A DNA stretch of 64,000 nt from Flexivirga endophytica (GTDB lineage: Bacteria; Actinomycetota; Actinomycetes; Actinomycetales; Dermatophilaceae). A program made the translations under genes and the position numbers. How positions within the stretch are numbered: position 1 is the first letter of the stretch; each line of letters starts with the position of its first letter. Below are positions 63,234 through 64,000 of the stretch, piece by piece. The notes under the pieces are model-generated. The model saw only the letters and a program-made list of their open reading frames with translations. It had not been told where the DNA came from and searched no databases. The stretch lies in NCBI RefSeq assembly GCF_014640635.1, contig NZ_BMHI01000003.1:124001-188000 (forward strand), written 5' to 3'.

Positions 63234-64000
63234 ATGTCGCACCTCGTCGAGTTGTCACACGCGACCAAGCGTTTCGTGAAGGCCGGTGGCGGCATCCACA
63301 CCGCGGCCGCCGACATCACCATGACCGTCGATGCCGGCGAATTCGTCGCCGTGGTCGGCCCCACCGGTTGTGGCAAGTCCACCACCCTGTCCCTCGTCTC
63401 CGGACTCGAACCGCCGTCGGACGGCGTCGTACGAGTGAACGACCTTCCCGTCCAAGGGATCCCGGACGGCGTCGGCTACATGTTCCAGGCGGACGCGATG
63501 CTGCCCTGGCGCAATGTGCTCGCCAATGTCGCCGCCGGACCGATGTGGCGGGGTATGTCGAAGTCCGACGCACACGCCAAGGCCATGGACTGGATCACCC
63601 GCGTCGGCCTGGCCGGCTTCGAGAAGTCCTACATGCACCAACTCTCCGGAGGCATGCGCAAGCGTGTCGCCCTGGCCCAGACCCTGGTGAACGAGCCGAA
63701 GATCCTGCTGATGGACGAGCCGTTCTCCGCGCTCGACGTGCAGACCCGGGCGCTCATGCAGAACGAGCTGCTGGAGCTGTGGTCCGGCACCGGCACCGCC
63801 GTCATCTTCGTCACCCACGACCTCGAAGAGGCGATCGTCCTCGCCGACCGGGTGGTCGTGATGACCGCGAGCCCGGCACGCATCAAGGATGACTTCCGGA
63901 TCAACCTGCCGCGGCCGCGCAACGTCGAGGAGCTGCGGATGACGCCGGAGTTCATCGAAACCTATTCCAAGATCTGGCAGTCGCTGTCCTCCGAGGTCGC
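63234..64000 (+). CDS. ABC transporter ATP-binding protein, NitT/TauT type (3' truncated)
   Basis: 255 residues are visible from ATG 63234 (preceded by AGAAAGGA); the frame runs open through the right edge. Motifs in order are Walker A VVGPTGCGKSTTLSLVSGLE, Q-loop YMFQADAMLPWRNVLANVAA, signature LSGGMRKRVALAQTLVNEPK, Walker B ILLMDEPFSALDVQT and the switch His in VIFVTHDLEEAIVLADRVVV. The class transports nitrate, taurine, aliphatic sulfonates, thiamine precursors or phthalate-like acids. Permease and binding-protein genes presumably follow outside the window. The divergent CitAB-type system favours an organic-acid substrate. Confidence 0.92.
   Translation, partial: MSHLVELSHATKRFVKAGGGIHTAAADITMTVDAGEFVAVVGPTGCGKSTTLSLVSGLEPPSDGVVRVNDLPVQGIPDGVGYMFQADAMLPWRNVLANVAAGPMWRGMSKSDAHAKAMDWITRVGLAGFEKSYMHQLSGGMRKRVALAQTLVNEPKILLMDEPFSALDVQTRALMQNELLELWSGTGTAVIFVTHDLEEAIVLADRVVVMTASPARIKDDFRINLPRPRNVEELRMTPEFIETYSKIWQSLSSEV

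Overview
The window is chromosomal DNA of a high-GC actinobacterium. Supporting signs are the actinobacterial KorAB pair, a menaquinone-linked complete nuoA-N operon, MenJ, a DUF3073 protein, an ArfC-like sunset-domain protein, F420/LLM oxidoreductases, frequent GTG starts and ATGA/GTGA stop-start overlaps. Gene content and order fit Micrococcales (Dermacoccaceae/Intrasporangiaceae-like). That placement is an inference. I see no phage, plasmid, IS element or CRISPR array.

Layout. 1-2.1 kb: 2-oxoglutarate:ferredoxin oxidoreductase (korA truncated at the left edge, korB). 2.1-5.4 kb: a membrane winged-helix protein, RarD, a tandem 52-bp repeat and an ArsR/SRPBCC pair with its operator. 5.4-8.9 kb: a dyad-rich non-coding stretch, then a TetR / PLP-aldolase-like / aldonolactone-oxidase operon with a TetR-type operator. 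8.9-27.5 kb (read leftward): menJ, nuoABCDEFGHIJKLMN and a long-chain polyprenyl diphosphate synthase, arranged as one likely 16-gene transcript that couples complex I to menaquinone supply. menG and menF follow at 27.6-29.7 kb. 29.7-37.4 kb: DUF1330, a lipid kinase, a deacetylase-like lipoprotein, an MFS transporter, a threonine/serine dehydratase, a zinc-ligand-less QueD-like protein and a PHP phosphoesterase preceded by a second 52-bp tandem repeat. 37.5-37.9 kb: tRNA-Glu, tRNA-Asp and tRNA-Phe, closed by a 22-bp UUCG hairpin. 37.9-43.7 kb: ArsR-rhodanese plus MFS, a NarL-type two-component system, a DUF4352 protein and a CopC-like protein. 43.9-48.8 kb: DUF3073, purM, purF and an ArfC-like repeat protein. 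48.9-52.8 kb: a GHL10 hydrolase, two LLM oxidoreductases and an SCP-like protein. 52.9-58.6 kb: a xylo-oligosaccharide locus (ROK regulator, GH3, GH8). 58.7-64 kb: a YncE-like propeller, a spermidine-synthase-like protein, a CitAB-type two-component system and a divergent NitT/TauT-type ABC ATPase cut by the right edge.

Most interesting non-genic signals: (i) a palindromic intergenic element present four times, only in the nuo operon, each placed a few bases after a stop codon, with compensatory stem changes and one copy nested inside another; (ii) a strand-symmetric, strongly over-represented word GTATGNC, sparse over the xylan locus; (iii) two unrelated tandem repeats that share a 52-bp period; (iv) CRP/GlxR-type sites upstream of menJ-nuo and of the ABC transporter gene.
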